Shown piece after piece: positions 8,115 through 16,816 of a DNA stretch of 31,798 bases. A program made the translations under genes and the position numbers. The number at the start of each line of letters is the position of its first letter. Position 1 is the first letter of the stretch. The notes below the pieces were generated by a model. The model saw only the letters and a program-made list of their open reading frames with translations. It did no database searches and was not told where the DNA came from. The DNA is from Clostridiaceae bacterium (GTDB lineage: Bacteria; Bacillota; Clostridia; Oscillospirales; Acutalibacteraceae): NCBI GenBank assembly GCA_904501895.1, contig CAJGCX010000006.1, forward strand, positions 1 to 31,798, in the 5' to 3' direction.

Positions 8115-9542
8115 ATGAAACTTTCTTCACTTCTTGAGGGTGTGAAAACACAGGATGTGTATGAAGAAGGGGAAGTTGAAAGAATAACGGATAGGGTTAA
8201 TGGAAATTTAAAGAATACACTTTTTGTATGTATTAACGGTCAACAATGCGACGGTCATTCTCTTGCAAAAAATGCTTTGGAAAATGGTGCAGTAGCAATT
8301 CTGACTGACAGAGATTTATCTCTCAAAAATCAGATAATCGTTGATGATACACGAAAAGCTTATGCACAGATTTCTTCAAATTTTTACGGTAATCCGTCAA
8401 GGAAGCTTAAAATAATCGGTGTAACAGGCACCAACGGAAAAACCTCCACGTGCTTTTTCGTAAAAGAAATACTCAATTCAATGGGTATAAAGTGTGGTAT
8501 TATCGGCACGGTAAAAAATAGTTGGGAAATAGACGAAACAGAGTCAATTCTCACTACTCCCGAACCTAATGAACTACATAAATTGCTCTCGCAAATGGTT
8601 GAAGCAGGGTGCGAATACTGTGTAATGGAGGTTTCCTCACAAGCACTGAGTCAGAAGCGTGTTTATGGCATTGACTTTTGTGCAGCAGCAATGACAAATA
8701 TAACACCTGAGCATCTGGATTATCACGGATGTATGGATGCTTATATCAAAGCAAAGCTTGAGCTTTTTAAAAATTCAGATTTTGCTTGTGTAAATATTGA
8801 TGATGAAAATATTTACAATAATCTTAATAAAATAAGCTGTAAAACAATTACATATTCAGCAATTCAGGATAAGGCAGACTACACTGCAAAAAATGTTGTG
8901 TGTAATGAAAATGGCATAAAATACGAATTTGTCGGAATGGACTGCATAAGTCGTATTCAATCTCATCTCCACGGAAAATTTACAGTTTATAACACATTAT
9001 GTGCTATTTCCTTATTGTTAAATCTCGGCTTTGATATAGAAAAAATATCAAAGGCAGTTGAAAGCCTCAATTCCGTAAAGGGTAGAGGAGAAATAGTACA
9101 GATTCCAAAGAATTTTACAGTAATGATAGATTATGCCCACACTCCCGACGGATTACAGAATATTCTCACCTCTGTCCGTGATGTGACAAAAGGAAAAATT
9201 ATTCTCGTTTTCGGTTGTGGTGGTGACAGAGATAAGTCGAAAAGAGCAGAAATGGGCAGAATTGCAGGGGAGTTATCCAACTACGCAGTTGTGACAACGG
9301 ATAATCCTCGCACTGAAAATCCATTGCTTATTATGAATGACATTCTTTGTGGAATGGAAAAGGCAAAATCGAAAATTGCAGTTATAGAAAATCGTCGTCA
9401 GGCAATTGAATTTGCTCTTTCAAAGGCACGTAAGGGTGACACAGTTATCCTTGCAGGTAAGGGACACGAAACATATCAGATAATTGGCAAAGAAAAAATA
9501 CATTTTGACGAAAGAGAAATTATAGAGGAATATTTTAAGTAA
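8115..9542 (+). CDS. murE: UDP-MurNAc-tripeptide synthetase MurE, meso-diaminopimelate type
   Basis: 475 residues. Adds the third amino acid to UDP-MurNAc-L-Ala-D-Glu with ATP in the cytoplasm. The ATP loop TGTNGKT is at 104-110; HLDYHG with a downstream Lys in IKAKLELF (the carbamylated Lys region) follows; DNPR is at 396-399. In this family DNPR marks enzymes that accept meso-diaminopimelate, so the wall is probably of DAP type. The N-terminal domain is divergent: the usual DSR uridine-binding motif reads TDRV. AGAGGT precedes the ATG. It is 18 bases after the PBP and 15 before murF. Confidence 0.95.
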   Translation: MKLSSLLEGVKTQDVYEEGEVERITDRVNGNLKNTLFVCINGQQCDGHSLAKNALENGAVAILTDRDLSLKNQIIVDDTRKAYAQISSNFYGNPSRKLKIIGVTGTNGKTSTCFFVKEILNSMGIKCGIIGTVKNSWEIDETESILTTPEPNELHKLLSQMVEAGCEYCVMEVSSQALSQKRVYGIDFCAAAMTNITPEHLDYHGCMDAYIKAKLELFKNSDFACVNIDDENIYNNLNKISCKTITYSAIQDKADYTAKNVVCNENGIKYEFVGMDCISRIQSHLHGKFTVYNTLCAISLLLNLGFDIEKISKAVESLNSVKGRGEIVQIPKNFTVMIDYAHTPDGLQNILTSVRDVTKGKIILVFGCGGDRDKSKRAEMGRIAGELSNYAVVTTDNPRTENPLLIMNDILCGMEKAKSKIAVIENRRQAIEFALSKARKGDTVILAGKGHETYQIIGKEKIHFDEREIIEEYFK

Positions 9543-9557
9543 TTTCAGGAGAAGAAA

Positions 9558-10919
9558 ATGAACTTAAAGGTATCGGAAATTGCAAAGGCATTAGGAACAA
9601 ATATTGATTCTGAAAATATAATAAATCGTGTGTCTATTGACAGTCGTGATGTGGATGAAAACACTCTCTTTTTTGCAATTAAGGGCGAGCGCTTTGATGG
9701 TCACGATTTTGTAAAGGATGTTGCAGAAAAAGGTGTCGGTGCAGTTGTATGTCACAGAGAGGTTGAATGCTCAGCACCTGTGATTTATGTGAAGGATACA
9801 AAGGATGCACTTCTTGATTTCGCATCATATTATAAAAGTACCTTTAAGGCTTTAACACTTGTTGCACTTACAGGCAGTGTTGGTAAAACAACAACGAAGG
9901 AAATGGTTGCCTGTGTAATGGAGCAGAGTGGTGAAACACTTAAAACAGAAGGCAATTTCAATAATGAAATCGGTATGCCACGAACACTTTTCCGTCTTAC
10001 AGATGCTACAAAAAATGCAGTCATCGAAATGGGTATGGACGGTTTTAACCAGATTTCAGTCCTTTCAAGGTGTGCAAAGCCTGATTGCGCGATTATTACA
10101 AATATCGGTGTTTCTCATATTGAAAATCTCGGTTCAAGAGAAGGCATTTTAAAAGCAAAGCTTGAAATGCTTGACGGTATGGAAAAGGGCTCATCACTTT
10201 TCTTGAATGGTGATAACGATATGCTTTCTACCGTGAAAAATGATGATTTTAACATTGTTTTCTTCGGGATTGAGAATAAAAGCTGTGACATTTTAGCAGA
10301 GGATATTAAGGAAATCGGTCTTTCAACAGAGTTTGTAGCTGTGAAAGGTGATATACGACAGAAAATCACAATTCCTACAGTTGGAATTCACAATGTTTAC
10401 GACGCTTTATCTGCTTTTGCAGTAGGTCTCGAATACGGAATTTCACCTGAAAATATTGCAAAGGGTCTTATGAATTATGCTCCGTCAGGTATGCGACAGA
10501 GAATCCGTGAGGTAAACGGAATTACAGTAATCGAGGATTGCTACAATGCAAGTCCTGACTCACAAAAAGCAGGTCTTAACTCACTCTGTAAAATCGCAAA
10601 GGGCAGAAAAATCGCAGTGCTCGGTGATATGCTTGAAATGGGAAGTTATAGCGAAACTGCTCACAGAACAGTAGGTGAATACGCTGCTCAGTGTGGTGTC
10701 GATATGCTCTTCACTTATGGTAAAGAGTCAGAATTTATGGCTGACAGTGCTAAAAAATCAGGGCTTAATTGTGTTTTCGCATTTACCGATAAAGCAGAGC
10801 TTACAAGCATTCTTTTAAATGAAATCAAAACAGATGACACACTTCTTTTCAAGGCAAGTCGTGGAATGAAGCTTGAAGAGATTATTGAAAAAATATATGA
10901 ACAGTGGGATGTTAAATAA
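9558..10919 (+). CDS. murF: UDP-MurNAc-tripeptide--D-Ala-D-Ala ligase MurF
   Basis: 453 residues. Adds D-Ala-D-Ala to complete the UDP-MurNAc-pentapeptide. The N-terminal domain carries IDSRDV (27-32) and FDGHDF; the ATP loop GSVGKTT is at 106-112; NFNNEIGMP and, later, YNASPDS are family motifs of the central and C-terminal domains. AGGAGA lies about six bases before the ATG. It sits 12 bases before mraY, whose substrate it makes. Confidence 0.96.
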   Translation: MNLKVSEIAKALGTNIDSENIINRVSIDSRDVDENTLFFAIKGERFDGHDFVKDVAEKGVGAVVCHREVECSAPVIYVKDTKDALLDFASYYKSTFKALTLVALTGSVGKTTTKEMVACVMEQSGETLKTEGNFNNEIGMPRTLFRLTDATKNAVIEMGMDGFNQISVLSRCAKPDCAIITNIGVSHIENLGSREGILKAKLEMLDGMEKGSSLFLNGDNDMLSTVKNDDFNIVFFGIENKSCDILAEDIKEIGLSTEFVAVKGDIRQKITIPTVGIHNVYDALSAFAVGLEYGISPENIAKGLMNYAPSGMRQRIREVNGITVIEDCYNASPDSQKAGLNSLCKIAKGRKIAVLGDMLEMGSYSETAHRTVGEYAAQCGVDMLFTYGKESEFMADSAKKSGLNCVFAFTDKAELTSILLNEIKTDDTLLFKASRGMKLEEIIEKIYEQWDVK

Positions 10920-10931
10920 GGAGATGTTCTT

Positions 10932-11963
10932 ATGAATATTTATGTAGCATTGATTATGACAACGGTTTTAAGCTTTTTAATCGCATTTTTATTGGGATTT
11001 GTGCTTATTCCATGGCTTAGAAAGTTAAAATTCGGTCAGACTATTCTTGAGATTGGTCCTGCATGGCATAAATCAAAGCAGGGAACACCTGTTATGGGTG
11101 GAATAATGTTCATTGTCAGCACAATTCTTTCAGTTGCAGTAACACTTGTAACAGACCATCTTATGGGTGGCAATCTGTTTGCAAGCGTGCACGTAATTCC
11201 TGACACATTAAAGGTAAAGCTTGTTGCAGGTGTGATTCTTGCAATCGGACTTGGTCTTGTAGGCTTTGCTGATGACTATATCAAGGTTGTTAAAAAGAGA
11301 AATTTAGGTCTCACAGAAATTCAGAAAACAATTCCACAGGTAATCCTCATTGCTGGTTATCTTGTAGCACTTTATATGAATGGTCTTACTTATATGAACA
11401 TTCCTTTCGTTGGTGCTGTTGACCTTAAATGGTTCTTCTGGATTTTCGGTATCTGTGTAATTTACGGTGCAGTTAATGCAGTAAACTTTACTGACGGTGT
11501 TGACGGTCTTTGTGCAAGCGTAACATCAATTTCAGCAATTGCATTCTGTATCGCAGCTCTTATGACAAAATTCTTCGGAATCAGTATTCTTGCAGCAGGT
11601 CTTGCAGGTGGCTGTTTAGGTTACCTTATCTGGAACTACTATCCATCAAAGGTTATGATGGGTGACACAGGCTCAATGTTCTTGGGTGGTATGGTTGTAG
11701 CTTTGGCTTATGCAATTGACTGTCCTATCATCCTTGTGCTTTTCGGTATTATCTATGTTATCGAAGCACTTTCAGACGTTATTCAGATTGGTTACTTCAA
11801 AATTACACACGGAAAGCGTATTTTCAAAATGGCTCCTATTCATCACCACTTTGAAATGTGTGGTTGGAAGGAGCGTAAAATCGTAACAGTATTCTCTCTC
11901 GTAAATATGCTTGGTTGTGCAATCGGTCTTGCACTTTATTGGTACGGAATCGTAAATAAATAA
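10932..11963 (+). CDS. mraY: Phospho-MurNAc-pentapeptide transferase MraY
   Basis: 343 residues with about ten membrane segments. Transfers phospho-MurNAc-pentapeptide to undecaprenyl phosphate, giving lipid I. Hallmarks are HKSKQGTPVMGG near 46-57, the ADDY aspartates near 115, NFTDGVDGL near 186-194 with the catalytic-site Asp, and the PIHHHFE loop near 302-308. AAGGAGATG stands upstream of the ATG. In most Firmicutes murD follows directly; here ftsW begins 31 bases later. Confidence 0.97.
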   Translation: MNIYVALIMTTVLSFLIAFLLGFVLIPWLRKLKFGQTILEIGPAWHKSKQGTPVMGGIMFIVSTILSVAVTLVTDHLMGGNLFASVHVIPDTLKVKLVAGVILAIGLGLVGFADDYIKVVKKRNLGLTEIQKTIPQVILIAGYLVALYMNGLTYMNIPFVGAVDLKWFFWIFGICVIYGAVNAVNFTDGVDGLCASVTSISAIAFCIAALMTKFFGISILAAGLAGGCLGYLIWNYYPSKVMMGDTGSMFLGGMVVALAYAIDCPIILVLFGIIYVIEALSDVIQIGYFKITHGKRIFKMAPIHHHFEMCGWKERKIVTVFSLVNMLGCAIGLALYWYGIVNK

Positions 11964-11994
11964 TTTAAACAAACTTTAAACAGGTGGTGAGAAA

Positions 11995-13227
11995 ATGGCA
12001 ACAAGGACTAAAAAAATGAAAAAGAAAAACACCTTATTCAACACGTTTTTTTCACAGGGTTCAATGGATATTCCATTCCTTATAATCTTAATGACAATCG
12101 TAACAATCGGACTTATAATGCTGTTTTCTGCCAGCTATACTTACAGCTATTATAATCGTGGAAGCAGTACACAGATTTTCTCTCGTCAGTTAATATTTGC
12201 TGTTATCGGCATTGTACTGATGTTTGCCATCTCTAAAATCAGATATGAATATTTAAGACTTGTTGCTTTAATCGCATTTGGCGGGTCTCTGTTTTTCCTT
12301 GTGTTGGTATTATTACTGCCTGAATATAAACCAGGCTTTAAGCGATGGATTGATTTAGGCTTCACAACATTTCAGCCTTCTGAAATTGCAAAAATCGGTC
12401 TTATTATGATACTGGCACTCCTTCTTGAAAGAAATTATAAGGGTGTTACAGGAAAAATCCCAAGTGAAATGACACTTTGCAAAAAAATCACAGAGTTTTC
12501 TAATGGAAAATTTGTGATTTACAAGTCCTTAACAAGTGTAATTTGTTACGGTATGATAATTGTTCTTTTCGCAGGTCTTGTTTATCTTGAGCATCACGTT
12601 TCAGGTACAATTCTTATGCTTGCTTTAGGCGTCACAATGTTGTGGCTTGGTGAGGTAAGAGGCGGATGGTTTGCTGTAGGTACTATTTTAGTGGCTATCG
12701 CAGCGATTGTGCTTATTTTAAAGCCTGAAATTCTTCAGGAATATGCAGGTGAGAGAATTAGAGCGTGGGTTGATAAGGATTATTCACCTATGCTTCATCG
12801 TTGGCAGACTAACAATTCACTTTTCGCTATCGGCTCAGGTGGATTTTTAGGTGCAGGTCTTGGCCAATCAAAGCAGAAGCATCTTTATGTTTCAGAACCA
12901 CAGAATGACTTTATTTTCTCAATTGTTTGTGAGGAGTTAGGCTTTGTGGGTGCAACTGCTATCATAATTCTTTTTGCTATACTCGTTTATCGTGGAATAA
13001 AAATCGGTATGAATGCCAAGGACCGTTTCGGAGCATTGCTTTCAATGGGTATTGTTTTCCAGGTTGGTATTCAGGTTGCTCTTAATATCGGTGTTGTATC
13101 CGACTTGCTTCCGAATACAGGTATTTCACTTCCATTCTTCTCCGCAGGTGGTACGTCTCTTATAATTCTTCTTTGCGAAATGGGAATGGTGCTTTCCGTT
13201 TCAAGAAGCGCAAGAAAGAAAGGGTGA
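11995..13227 (+). CDS. ftsW: SEDS peptidoglycan glycosyltransferase FtsW/SpoVE
   Basis: 410 residues with about ten membrane segments and a short basic N-terminal tail. SEDS proteins polymerise lipid II into glycan strands together with a class B PBP. Motifs: KRWIDLGF with FQPSEIAKIG (about 115-135), the EPQNDFIF loop and the ELGFVG segment, then NTGISLPFFSAGGTS at about 375-389. The stretch after the fourth helix contains a polar insertion of roughly 35 residues, probably cytoplasmic. AGGTGGTGAG precedes the ATG. FtsW and SpoVE are not separable by sequence at this level. Confidence 0.94.
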   Translation: MATRTKKMKKKNTLFNTFFSQGSMDIPFLIILMTIVTIGLIMLFSASYTYSYYNRGSSTQIFSRQLIFAVIGIVLMFAISKIRYEYLRLVALIAFGGSLFFLVLVLLLPEYKPGFKRWIDLGFTTFQPSEIAKIGLIMILALLLERNYKGVTGKIPSEMTLCKKITEFSNGKFVIYKSLTSVICYGMIIVLFAGLVYLEHHVSGTILMLALGVTMLWLGEVRGGWFAVGTILVAIAAIVLILKPEILQEYAGERIRAWVDKDYSPMLHRWQTNNSLFAIGSGGFLGAGLGQSKQKHLYVSEPQNDFIFSIVCEELGFVGATAIIILFAILVYRGIKIGMNAKDRFGALLSMGIVFQVGIQVALNIGVVSDLLPNTGISLPFFSAGGTSLIILLCEMGMVLSVSRSARKKG

Positions 13228-13232
13228 GAGAA

Positions 13233-14345
13233 ATGAGAGTAATGTTTGTTGCAGGTGGCACAGGAGGACATATTAATCCTGCTATTGCCGTTGCAAATGA
13301 AGTGAAAAGACTTAATCCATCTTCTGAAATCCTTTTTGTCGGTACAGAGGGAAGAATGGAAACTCAAATCGTTCCAAAAGCAGGGTTTAATATTAAAACT
13401 GTCAAAATGAACGGTTTTTCAAGACAAGTGAATCTCAAGGGACTTCTTGAAAATATAAAAACTGTCTGCCTTACATTAAAGGCAAGCTCAGTTGCAAAGA
13501 AAATCATTGAAGAATTCAAGCCTGATGTGGTTGTAGGCTTCGGTGGTTACGTAACAGGTCCCGTTCTTAATACTGCTGTGAAAATGGGTATTAAAACTGC
13601 AATTCACGAGCAGAATGCTTTTCCGGGAGTTGCTAATAAAGCACTTGCAAAAAAGGTTGATAAGGTAATGCTTACTTCCTTAGATGCAGAAAAGCATATG
13701 AGCTGTAAAAATCCTCCCGTTGTAACAGGTCTTCCTGTAAGACGTGAAATTATAAAAGCAGACCGTGATTATTCCCGTGCAATGTTAGGACTTAATAATA
13801 ACGATATGCTTGTCCTTTCAATGGGTGGTTCATTAGGTGCAGATGCAATTAACAATGCAGTTGTTGATATGCTCGATGTACTGAAGGGTGAAAAGAATAT
13901 CTGTTTCTTACATTCAACAGGAAAATTCGGCTTCTGGGTTGAGGATAAGCTTAAGGAAATGAATATTCCATACGGAAAGGGTACGAATATTGAAATTCGT
14001 CCTTATATTGATAATATGGACATCTGCCTTTCAGCCTGTGACCTTGTAATAAGTCGTGCAGGTGCAAGCTCAATTTCAGAAATTCAGGCATTATCCAAGC
14101 CGTCAATTCTTATTCCGTCACCAAATGTGGCAGAAAATCATCAGTTCCATAATGCAATGGCACTTGCGAAAAATGAGGGTGCAGTACTTATTGAGGAAAA
14201 GGACCTTGACGGTAATTTCCTTGCACAGAAAATTCTTGAGCTTAAAAATGATAAATCAAAGCTTGAGACGATTTCAAAAAATGCAGGTAAGGATGCAAAG
14301 CTTAATGCACTTTCCGAAATCTGCAGAATAATAACCTCACTTTAA
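13233..14345 (+). CDS. murG: Lipid II synthase MurG
   Basis: 370 residues from the ATG at 13233, five bases after the ftsW stop, with AGGGTGAG just upstream; the frame is open further back inside ftsW, but that extension is basic and lacks the family pattern. MurG transfers GlcNAc to lipid I on the inner face of the membrane, giving lipid II. The N-terminal GGTGGHINPA is at 8-17, HEQNAFPGVAN near 125, GGSLGADAINN in the middle, and the UDP-sugar site SRAGASSISE with PNVAENHQ towards the C-terminus. Confidence 0.96.
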   Translation: MRVMFVAGGTGGHINPAIAVANEVKRLNPSSEILFVGTEGRMETQIVPKAGFNIKTVKMNGFSRQVNLKGLLENIKTVCLTLKASSVAKKIIEEFKPDVVVGFGGYVTGPVLNTAVKMGIKTAIHEQNAFPGVANKALAKKVDKVMLTSLDAEKHMSCKNPPVVTGLPVRREIIKADRDYSRAMLGLNNNDMLVLSMGGSLGADAINNAVVDMLDVLKGEKNICFLHSTGKFGFWVEDKLKEMNIPYGKGTNIEIRPYIDNMDICLSACDLVISRAGASSISEIQALSKPSILIPSPNVAENHQFHNAMALAKNEGAVLIEEKDLDGNFLAQKILELKNDKSKLETISKNAGKDAKLNALSEICRIITSL

Positions 14346-14406
14346 TAAATAACAGTTTTCACACAAACTGCATAGTATGTGATATATTGTAAAGGGCGTG
14401 TGAAAA

Positions 14407-15687
14407 TTGAATAAAATAATTGTCAATGGTGGCAAAAAGCTGAATGGCGAAATAACTGTTCAGGGTGCTAAAAACAGCGTTTTGCCGATACTTGTAGCAA
14501 CGCTTCTCGTAAACGGGATTTCCGTTATACATAATTGTCCATACATTTCCGATGTGAATGCAACGATTAAAATACTTCGTTATCTCGGTTGTAAGGTTAC
14601 TCGTGAAGGCCATACAGTAATTGTTGACTCCTCAACAATGTGTCGTAATGATGTGCCCGACAGCCTTATGAGAGAAATGCGCTCATCAATAGTTTTCCTT
14701 GGTGGAATAATCGGCAGAACGGGAAAAGCAGTTTTGTCAACTCCCGGTGGTTGCGAAATAGGGCTTCGACCGATTGATTTGCATCTGTCAGCTATGGAAC
14801 AATTCGGTGCAAGTGTTACAACGGAAAATGGTTTTATCATTTGTTCAGCAGAGAAAAACGGACTTTGTGGCACGCGAATTGTGCTATCATTTCCAAGTGT
14901 AGGTGCTACTGAAAATATAATTCTTGCATCAACTCTTGCAAAGGGTACAACGGTAATTTCCAATGCAGCACGCGAGCCGGAAATCATTGATTTAGCAGAT
15001 TTTCTCAATTCCTGTGGTGCAAAAATCCACGGAGCAGGAGAAAGCACAATTGTTATTGAGGGCATAGCTTCTCTTCATTCAACAGAACATACAATTATCC
15101 CTGACCGAATCGTTGCCTCAACCTATATGATAGGTGTTGCTATGACGGGTGGTAAGGTCACTTTCAAGGATGTAATTCCATCTCATTTAGGGCCGATTAT
15201 CCAACCACTCCGTGAGTCAGGTTGCTCAATTTTTGTGAAAGGAAAAAACGTGACAGTTTCCTCACAAAAGCAATTAAAAAGAATAAAAATGATACGCACA
15301 ATGCCACATCCGGGATTTCCCACGGATGCGCAGGCACAGATGATGGCACTTACCTCAATTGCCGATGGCACAAGCGTTTTTATTGAAAATATATTCGAAA
15401 GCCGATATAAGCACATAGGTGAGCTTTTGCGATTCGGTGCAAAAATTCACGCTGAGGGCAGAATGGCAGTTGTTGAGGGCGTGAAAGCTCTTAACGGTGC
15501 TAATGTAAAGGCTACTGACCTTCGTGGTGGGTCAGCAATGTTCCTTGCAGGACTTTGTGCTGAAGGAACAACGGAAATCACGGAAATTCATCATATCGAC
15601 AGAGGGTATGAGGAGCCTGAAAAAGTACTTGAAATTTTGGGTGCGGACATAAAAAGGGTGAAGGAATATGAAAAAACAACAGAATAA
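14407..15687 (+). CDS. murA: UDP-GlcNAc 1-carboxyvinyltransferase MurA
   Basis: 426 residues from a TTG at 14407; AAAGGG sits about ten bases upstream and the N-terminus (MNKIIVNGGKKLNGEI) then fits the family exactly. MurA makes the first committed wall precursor, enolpyruvyl-UDP-GlcNAc, from PEP. The active-site Cys is Cys116 in PGGCEIGLRP, so the residue alkylated by fosfomycin is present. The following FtsQ gene starts inside its last 20 bases. A 61-base gap after murG holds no convincing promoter. Having murA between murG and ftsQ is a clostridial variant; Bacillus has murB there. Confidence 0.95.
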   Translation: MNKIIVNGGKKLNGEITVQGAKNSVLPILVATLLVNGISVIHNCPYISDVNATIKILRYLGCKVTREGHTVIVDSSTMCRNDVPDSLMREMRSSIVFLGGIIGRTGKAVLSTPGGCEIGLRPIDLHLSAMEQFGASVTTENGFIICSAEKNGLCGTRIVLSFPSVGATENIILASTLAKGTTVISNAAREPEIIDLADFLNSCGAKIHGAGESTIVIEGIASLHSTEHTIIPDRIVASTYMIGVAMTGGKVTFKDVIPSHLGPIIQPLRESGCSIFVKGKNVTVSSQKQLKRIKMIRTMPHPGFPTDAQAQMMALTSIADGTSVFIENIFESRYKHIGELLRFGAKIHAEGRMAVVEGVKALNGANVKATDLRGGSAMFLAGLCAEGTTEITEIHHIDRGYEEPEKVLEILGADIKRVKEYEKTTE

Positions 15688-16618
15688 TCATGTACCTCTT
15701 TCAAACAATGAGCGTATTGTAAACCGTACCAATCAACGAAGAAGAAGAAATCGCAGAAAGAAAATAATTATCCGTTCACTTGTTGGCGTTATTTTCTTGT
15801 TTGTCGGCACAATTCTTGCCTTGACTCTGTTTTTTAATATCAACAAAATTGTTGTGACAGGTGATAAGGTTTATTCTGAAAAAGAGGTTGTTGAAGCATC
15901 GGATATAAACATCGGTGATAATCTTATTTTCCTTTCGAAGAGTGAAATTTATGACGAAATCACAAAGGAATTACCTTATATCGGTGAAGTGAAGGTTAAA
16001 CGACGCTTACCGTCGACATTGGAAATAGTAGTTACAAAAACTGAACCATATATGGCAACTGCCCAGGACGGATACTATATTCTCCTTGACAAAAACGGCA
16101 AGGTGCTTGAAAGAGACCTTGAAATAATCGGTGAAAATGTAATTCTTGCAAGCTTAGGAGAGATAAATTCCTATGAGGTTGGAGAAATAATTTCTCTCAA
16201 GGGAGAAAAGGTTTTCACAAAGCTTAACGACGTAATTACAGAATGTGAAAATGTTGGTATAACAGAAATTACAAGCATCGATTTATCCGATATTTATAAC
16301 ATAAAACTTGTTTATCAGGGAAGAATAAAACTTGAATTAGGAGAAACCGATAACGATAATCTTAATTCAAAGCTTTCATTAGGTAAGGCTGCTATTGATA
16401 AGCAAAATGAAGAAAATATCACTTATAGAGGAATAATAAACCTTACTGTAGACGGAAAAGGTTATTGGTCTGAAGAGGTGTCAACAACAGAGCCTGTAAC
16501 TGAAGAAAATGCAACGGAAATTCCTTCAGAAAACGCAGAAAATCAGGACGAAGAATCTTCAACAAAAGCAGAAGAATCAACGAAAAATCAAGAGGAAGCG
16601 TCAACATCTGCACAGTAG
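15668..16618 (+). CDS. ftsQ: Cell division protein FtsQ/DivIB
   Basis: 316 residues. A bitopic divisome protein that works with FtsL and DivIC. A very basic cytoplasmic tail (runs of Arg and Lys at 24-32) precedes one membrane segment (about 33-56), then a POTRA domain (about 58-128) beginning INKIVVTGDKVYS, then the beta domain. The last 45 or so residues are a low-complexity tail rich in Glu, Ser, Thr and Asn. The ATG at 15668 overlaps murA by 20 bases and has AGGGTGAAGGA upstream. Assignment rests on topology, the POTRA pattern and position before ftsZ. Confidence 0.9.
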   Translation: MKKQQNNHVPLSNNERIVNRTNQRRRRNRRKKIIIRSLVGVIFLFVGTILALTLFFNINKIVVTGDKVYSEKEVVEASDINIGDNLIFLSKSEIYDEITKELPYIGEVKVKRRLPSTLEIVVTKTEPYMATAQDGYYILLDKNGKVLERDLEIIGENVILASLGEINSYEVGEIISLKGEKVFTKLNDVITECENVGITEITSIDLSDIYNIKLVYQGRIKLELGETDNDNLNSKLSLGKAAIDKQNEENITYRGIINLTVDGKGYWSEEVSTTEPVTEENATEIPSENAENQDEESSTKAEESTKNQEEASTSAQ

Positions 16619-16694
16619 TTGAATGAATATTACAGAAAAACATTAAAAAACTGTAAAAAATCAAAAATTTTTTAAAAAATATATACAATATATA

Positions 16695-16723
16695 TTGCAA
16701 ATTTTTTTTAATAGTGTTAAAAT
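16695..16723 (+). promoter_or_regulatory. Separate promoter for ftsZ
   Basis: -35 TTGCAA (16695-16700), 17-base spacer, -10 TAAAAT (16718-16723). Upstream, 16640-16694 is a dense array of A and T tracts that could act as an UP element. The predicted start near 16730 leaves a leader of about 87 bases. Supports ftsZ transcription apart from the rest of the cluster. Confidence 0.7.
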
Positions 16724-16734
16724 AACTTATATTA

Positions 16735-16770
16735 GAGTGGTGTGTTCTGTTTGGAGCTGACCATTCCAAA
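16735..16770 (+). promoter_or_regulatory. ftsZ leader: GAGTGGTG octamer and short hairpin
   Basis: GAGTGGTG (16735-16742) begins 11 bases after the -10, nearly the same place as the identical octamer at mraZ (3834-3841). It is followed by a weak six-base hairpin, TTTGGA (16750-16755) with TCCAAA (16765-16770). A shared operator is possible; the hairpin alone is not convincing. Confidence 0.35.
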
Positions 16771-16816
16771 ATAAGTAATAAATAAGTGTGAAAATATACA
16801 TAGGAGGATGTTAAAA

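Noticed and set aside
13173..13232. Longer N-terminus for murG starting inside ftsW
   Set aside because: The ATG at 13233 has its own AGGGTGAG site and gives the exact family N-terminus; the extension overlaps conserved ftsW codons.
14346..14406. Promoter between murG and murA (TTCACA and TATATT)
   Set aside because: The spacer would be 19 bases and both hexamers are poor; read-through from murG is enough.
14580..15065. Open frame of 161 codons on the minus strand opposite murA
   Set aside because: Lies wholly inside a well-supported murA, without a ribosome-binding site or a recognisable product.
16808..16816. Upstream ATG for ftsZ
   Set aside because: It abuts the TAGGAGG ribosome-binding site, which serves the ATG at 16817.
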